From Trueperaceae bacterium (GTDB taxonomy: Bacteria > Deinococcota > Deinococci > Deinococcales > Trueperaceae): DNA of 64,000 nt. Position numbers and translations under genes: made by a program. Below, one piece after another: positions 60,721 to 64,000 of the stretch. Each line of letters begins with the position of its first letter. Position 1 is the stretch's first letter. Location of the stretch: contig DASVCN010000019.1 of the NCBI GenBank assembly GCA_036381595.1, forward strand, positions 101,339 to 165,338. Direction: 5' to 3'. The notes beneath the pieces were generated by a model. It did not search any database and was not told the DNA's origin. It was given only the letters and a program-made list of their open reading frames with translations.

Positions 60721-62835
60721 ATGCCCGTTTCCGAAACCGAGATGAGCAGGCGGGGCCAGCGCGCTCCCGTCAGGTCGACCGAATTGGAGCTTCTACTGCG
60801 CGTCGTTTGGTGGACGCTGGTTGGAACTGCACTGTTCACCTTTCTGGCAAGCCTGAGGCCGTTCCACCGGCTCGCAGTTGGGCTGGAACCGGGATTGAGC
60901 GGCTCCTCGGCCACGCTGGGGGTGGATCTCGAAGCCGGCCTTGTGCAACTTGGATTGACCGCCAGCACGTACGGCACCTACGTCACGGCGGTGCTGGTAC
61001 TGTTCACCGGCGGTTATGTATCGGTTGGAACTTATCTCTTCCTGCGCCGGCCGCGCGATCCTGTTGCGTTGCTGGTCTCATTGTGGCTGGTGGTTTTTGG
61101 CGCCACCTTCACGCCAGTGACGCGGGCGCTCAGTGACTCAGTCCCGGCACTGGTTCCGCTGGTGGACCTGCTCTCCGGCCTGTCATTCATCCTCTTCTTC
61201 CTGCTGTTCTACCTGTTCCCAGACTGGCGTTTCGTGCCCGGATGGACTCGTTGGCCGGCTGCGCTCTTCGTCCTGCTCACCCTGCTGTCGACGGTCGCTC
61301 CCGGGACGCTGTTGGACCTGAACATTTGGCCCTGGCATTTTGGCACTCTGCTTTTCCTGGCACTTGCGTTGTCGATGATCTATGCGCAGGTGTTCCGCTA
61401 TCGGATCGTCTCGGGGCCGGTCGAAAGGCAGCAGACGAAGTGGGCCGTGTTTGGGTTGATGGTTGCGCTTGTCTCCTTCGCAGTGGCGGCCGTGCTCGAC
61501 CAGCTTCTTGCAGGCTCCCTGCAACCAGAGAACGCCGTCCTGTGGGACTTGGCGTACGGTCACCTGCTCACCTTCGGCTTCCTGGCAGTACCGGCCTCGA
61601 TTGCCGTGGCGGTGCTCCGTCACCGCCTATGGGAAGTAGACGAGTTGATAAACCGGGCCCTGGTTTACATCTCGCTTACTGTGGCGAGCATCGCCCTCTA
61701 CGCCTTGGTGGCCGGTTACCTCGGGACGCTTCTCGATGCCCGGGGCAGCTTCCCGGTATCGCTGGTGGCCGCCGGTGTGGTGGCGGTGGCTTTCGCCCCG
61801 CTTCGTGAACGCCTGCAGGGGTTCGTCAACCGGTTCATTTATGGGGACAGGGATGATCCCTACAGGCTCTTATCGCGACTCGGACGACTCTTGCAGGGGT
61901 CGGTTCCCGGCAGGGAGGCCCTCGGCAACTTGGCTCTGGTCGTTGCGGCAGGCATGAAGTTGCCGTACGTGGCTATCGATGTTCCTCACGGTGACGGGCG
62001 CGACCTTGGTGCTTCGGTGGGCTCTCCGGGGCCCGAGTCGCTCGTTCTTACCCTCCGGTACAACGGCGAGACGACCGGGAGCATGAAAGTGACACCGCGG
62101 GGCGGCGCAGCGGGTTTCAGTCGCCGGGATATAGCGGTCTTGGAGGATGTGGCGCGCCAGGCTGGCGCCGCCGCGCATGCCGCGAAGCTTACCGATGACC
62201 TGCAACAGTCTCGACAGCGGTTGGTCGAATCCCGGGAAGAGGAAAGGCGCAGGCTCCGCCGCGAACTGCACGACGGCCTTGGCCCCCGCCTGGCGGCACA
62301 CTCGCTCAAGGCCGGTTCTGCGCGACTGGTCTATGCTCGTGACGCTCTTGCCGGTGACGAGATGCTATCGCAGCTGGAGAGGGAGATCGCCGAGACTTTG
62401 GCGGAAGTGAGGCGCCTTGTATACCAGCTACGGCCACCGGCACTCGACGAATTTGGCTTGGTGGGGGCGCTCGATGGAGTAGTGAAGCAGTATGGCTCTG
62501 AAGATCTGCATGTGGAGTTTGAAGCATCCGGCGAAGTGTCGGGCTTGCCCGCCGCGGTCGAGGTTGCAGCCTACCGCATCGTGAGCGAGTCGCTGACGAA
62601 CGTGGTGAGGCACGCCGGCGCCAGCCGCTGCTCGGTTAGTCTGTCACTCACGGTGCAGCGGCTCCTCCTCCGGGTGGATGACGACGGCCGCGGACCCGAG
62701 GGAGGCCCGGCCGGTGTAGGCCTCCGGTCGATGCGGGAGCGAGCAGCGGAGCTCGGCGGCTCACTGTCCGTGGGGAGTTCGCCGCTGGGCGGCACCAGGG
62801 TGGAGCTCAACCTCCCGGTGGCGGGACCGCAGTGA
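60721..62835 (+). CDS. NarL-type membrane sensor histidine kinase
   Basis: 704 residues. The N-terminal half has about ten transmembrane helices (a 7TM-like/MASE-type sensor) ending near residue 365. A GAF-like region (about 400-480) follows. Then come HisKA_3 with His517 in RRELHDGLGP and a HATPase_c domain (DDDGRG, GVGLRSMRERA). This is the NarX/DesK class that partners NarL-type regulators. ATG 60721 has GGAGGG upstream and TAGAAT (60693-60698) as a probable -10. It overlaps the regulator gene by 4 bp. Confidence 0.9.
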   Translation: MPVSETEMSRRGQRAPVRSTELELLLRVVWWTLVGTALFTFLASLRPFHRLAVGLEPGLSGSSATLGVDLEAGLVQLGLTASTYGTYVTAVLVLFTGGYVSVGTYLFLRRPRDPVALLVSLWLVVFGATFTPVTRALSDSVPALVPLVDLLSGLSFILFFLLFYLFPDWRFVPGWTRWPAALFVLLTLLSTVAPGTLLDLNIWPWHFGTLLFLALALSMIYAQVFRYRIVSGPVERQQTKWAVFGLMVALVSFAVAAVLDQLLAGSLQPENAVLWDLAYGHLLTFGFLAVPASIAVAVLRHRLWEVDELINRALVYISLTVASIALYALVAGYLGTLLDARGSFPVSLVAAGVVAVAFAPLRERLQGFVNRFIYGDRDDPYRLLSRLGRLLQGSVPGREALGNLALVVAAGMKLPYVAIDVPHGDGRDLGASVGSPGPESLVLTLRYNGETTGSMKVTPRGGAAGFSRRDIAVLEDVARQAGAAAHAAKLTDDLQQSRQRLVESREEERRRLRRELHDGLGPRLAAHSLKAGSARLVYARDALAGDEMLSQLEREIAETLAEVRRLVYQLRPPALDEFGLVGALDGVVKQYGSEDLHVEFEASGEVSGLPAAVEVAAYRIVSESLTNVVRHAGASRCSVSLSLTVQRLLLRVDDDGRGPEGGPAGVGLRSMRERAAELGGSLSVGSSPLGGTRVELNLPVAGPQ

Positions 62836-63494
62836 CTGAGAGAAACCTTAGCGTTCTTGTCGCGGACGACCATCCTATGTTCAGGGCCGGTCTGCGGACC
62901 CTGCTGGCGGCGACCCCTGGTCTGCTGCTGGCCGCTGAGGCTGAGAGCGGCGAGAAGGCGGTCGAACTTACCCTCGAGCTGCGCCCCGATATCGTGCTGA
63001 TGGATATCCAGATGCCGGGTGTAAACGGCATCGAAGCCACCCGAAGGATTCTCGAAATCGTCCCTGTCGTAGGGATCCTGGTACTAACCATGTTCGATGA
63101 CGACCCATCGGTCCTCGCCGCGATGCGGGCGGGCGCTCGCGGCTACCTGCTCAAGGGGGCGTCGCACGAGGAAGTCGTCCGGTCGATCTGGGCGGTTGCG
63201 CGCGGGGAAGCGATCTTCGGCCCCTCGGTCGCATCCAGGCTCATCGAGTTCTTCTCCTCGATGTCGGCGGCCGATCTACACGGCGCATTTCCGGAACTCA
63301 GCGAGCGCGAGAGGCAGATCCTCGACCTGGTCGCGCGCGGTCTCAGGAACGTCGAGATCGCCAGGCGCCTGTATCTGAGCGAGAAGACAGTCCGGAACTA
63401 CATCTCGAGCATCTTTTCGAAGATCCAGGTGGCCAACCGGGCTCAGGCGATCGTGAAAGCACGGGAGGCCGGCCTGGGCCGTAGCGATTCATGA
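62832..63494 (+). CDS. NarL/FixJ-family response regulator
   Basis: 220 residues. The receiver has D12/D13, phospho-acceptor D58 (LMDIQMPG) and K108 (YLLKGA). A LuxR-type helix-turn-helix (about 155-215: LSERERQILDLVARGLRNVEIARRL) follows. GTG start inside the kinase stop codon (GTGA) shows translational coupling. Cognate partner of the upstream kinase; targets unknown. Confidence 0.94.
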   Translation: MTERNLSVLVADDHPMFRAGLRTLLAATPGLLLAAEAESGEKAVELTLELRPDIVLMDIQMPGVNGIEATRRILEIVPVVGILVLTMFDDDPSVLAAMRAGARGYLLKGASHEEVVRSIWAVARGEAIFGPSVASRLIEFFSSMSAADLHGAFPELSERERQILDLVARGLRNVEIARRLYLSEKTVRNYISSIFSKIQVANRAQAIVKAREAGLGRSDS

Positions 63495-63820
63495 CGCGTT
63501 TCAGACCGATAACACCTACGGCGGTTCGGCTCGGGATTGGCCGGAAGGGGAGGCCGGAGCGGAAAGAAGCGAGCGATCATCGCTGTAGCTCGACAACTCT
63601 CGGAACTGCTGCACCGCCTTTATGTCAGCGGCGAGGTCTAGGACCCTTCTATTACAGCAAAGGGCTGACGCAAGTTGCCTAATCTCTTCGAGGTCGCGTC
63701 CGGGGAACGGCGCTTACGCGGCCAGCTCCGGGCAACATGAAATCCTGACCAGGAGGGCAGACACGCCGTTGGTCCACCAGTTGGTCCACTATGGCCCGAA
63801 AAGTCGCCCATTGCAGCACA
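63495..63820. other. Intergenic region before tRNA-Pro(GGG)
   Basis: No gene is supported. It holds a pair of TTGGTCCAC direct repeats (63769-63777 and 63781-63789). An att-site origin is conceivable next to a tRNA gene but no integrase is present. Confidence 0.4.
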
Positions 63821-63849
63821 ATTCCCGCGACAAAAACAGTCGCGGGAAT
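63821..63849. terminator. 11-bp perfect hairpin near tRNA-Pro(GGG)
   Basis: ATTCCCGCGAC / GTCGCGGGAAT with a 7-nt A-rich loop. On the plus strand CTTTTC follows a few bases later; on the minus strand it lies 27 bp after the tRNA 3' end. It may terminate transcription from either side. Confidence 0.55.
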
Positions 63850-63876
63850 CGCTACTTTTCCCGTCTAGGACGGCAT

Positions 63877-63953
63877 TGGTCGGGGTGGCCGGATTTGAAC
63901 CGACGACCACTTGACCCCCAGTCAAGTGCGCTACCAGGCTGCGCTACACCCCG
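63877..63953 (-). tRNA. tRNA-Pro (anticodon GGG)
   Basis: 77-nt minus-strand tRNA with acceptor stem CGGGGTG/CACCCCG, discriminator A and encoded CCA. The anticodon loop CTGGGGG gives GGG, reading CCC/CCT. Together with the TGG isoacceptor at 536-612 it covers most proline codons. Confidence 0.96.
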
Positions 63954-64000
63954 TCGGGCGGTCCCGAATACGGCTATCGGCCGAAGCCGATCGACGAACT

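Noticed and set aside
63638..63925. 95-residue minus-strand frame across tRNA-Pro
   Set aside because: It runs through the tRNA gene itself, so it is not a coding sequence.

Overview
This 64 kb window is GC-rich, densely coded bacterial chromosome. The most likely source is a member of Deinococcota, probably near Truepera; this is an inference, since no rRNA is present. It rests on gene content (a sensory-rhodopsin-transducer homologue, E. coli-type isocitrate dehydrogenase, a cNOR operon) and on promoter style. At least eighteen genes have a TANNNT-like -10 hexamer ending only 5-8 nt before the start codon, the layout of the leaderless mRNAs reported as widespread in Deinococcus. No phage, insertion sequence or CRISPR array was found. 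Five tRNA genes are present.

Region by region. 0.3-0.7 kb: three-tRNA operon (Pro-TGG, Gly-TCC, Arg-TCT) with its own promoter. 0.8-15.2 kb: housekeeping and repair genes (CBS/CorC protein, Nudix, miaB, a winged-helix regulator divergent from an MFS transporter, EamA transporter, ATL and Mpg alkylation-repair proteins, M20 hydrolase, icd, prfA, LivK-like binding protein). 15.3-22.4 kb: tRNA-Arg(CCT), SRPBCC protein, a DEDDh exonuclease behind two DnaA-box-like sites, free-Met-sulfoxide reductase, dinB, DedA-family protein and an orphan rhodopsin transducer. 22.4-28.5 kb: a nine-gene minus-strand locus joining DsbA/DsbB, a polyferredoxin membrane protein, CopC, CopD and three small exported proteins; it looks like copper and thiol-redox maturation of a respiratory metalloenzyme. 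28.5-34.9 kb: a DUF4062-STAND ATPase, malic enzyme and a PAS histidine kinase. 35-39.2 kb: YmdB-type phosphodiesterase coupled to a peptide-type ABC importer lacking its ATPases. 39.3-50.1 kb: Cys-rich copper protein, diguanylate cyclase, DUF1338 enzyme, fatty-acid desaturase, cold-shock protein, a degenerate receiver protein, a cyclase-fold protein, a tiny Cys/His protein and a large lipoprotein. 50.2-53.1 kb: a SARP-like STAND regulator. 54.3-59.1 kb: a nitric oxide reductase cluster (His-rich small membrane protein, NorC fused to a second cytochrome c domain, NorB, TolC-like protein) divergent from a cupin gene. 59.1-59.9 kb: decayed DNA with an EAL-domain remnant. 59.9-64 kb: a membrane protein, a NarL-type two-component pair and tRNA-Pro(GGG).

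The most testable result is the nor-cupin intergenic region. It carries two Crp/Fnr-type boxes (ATGACnnnnGTCAA and a perfect TTGACnnnnGTCAA). Each is centred exactly 41.5 bp upstream of the start site predicted from its own -10 hexamer, one per direction. This suggests a nitric-oxide or anaerobic regulon that includes the cupin. Several genes also lack any ATG/GTG/TTG at the start expected from their homology (EamA transporter, desaturase, TolC-like protein), so non-AUG initiation or base errors should be checked.
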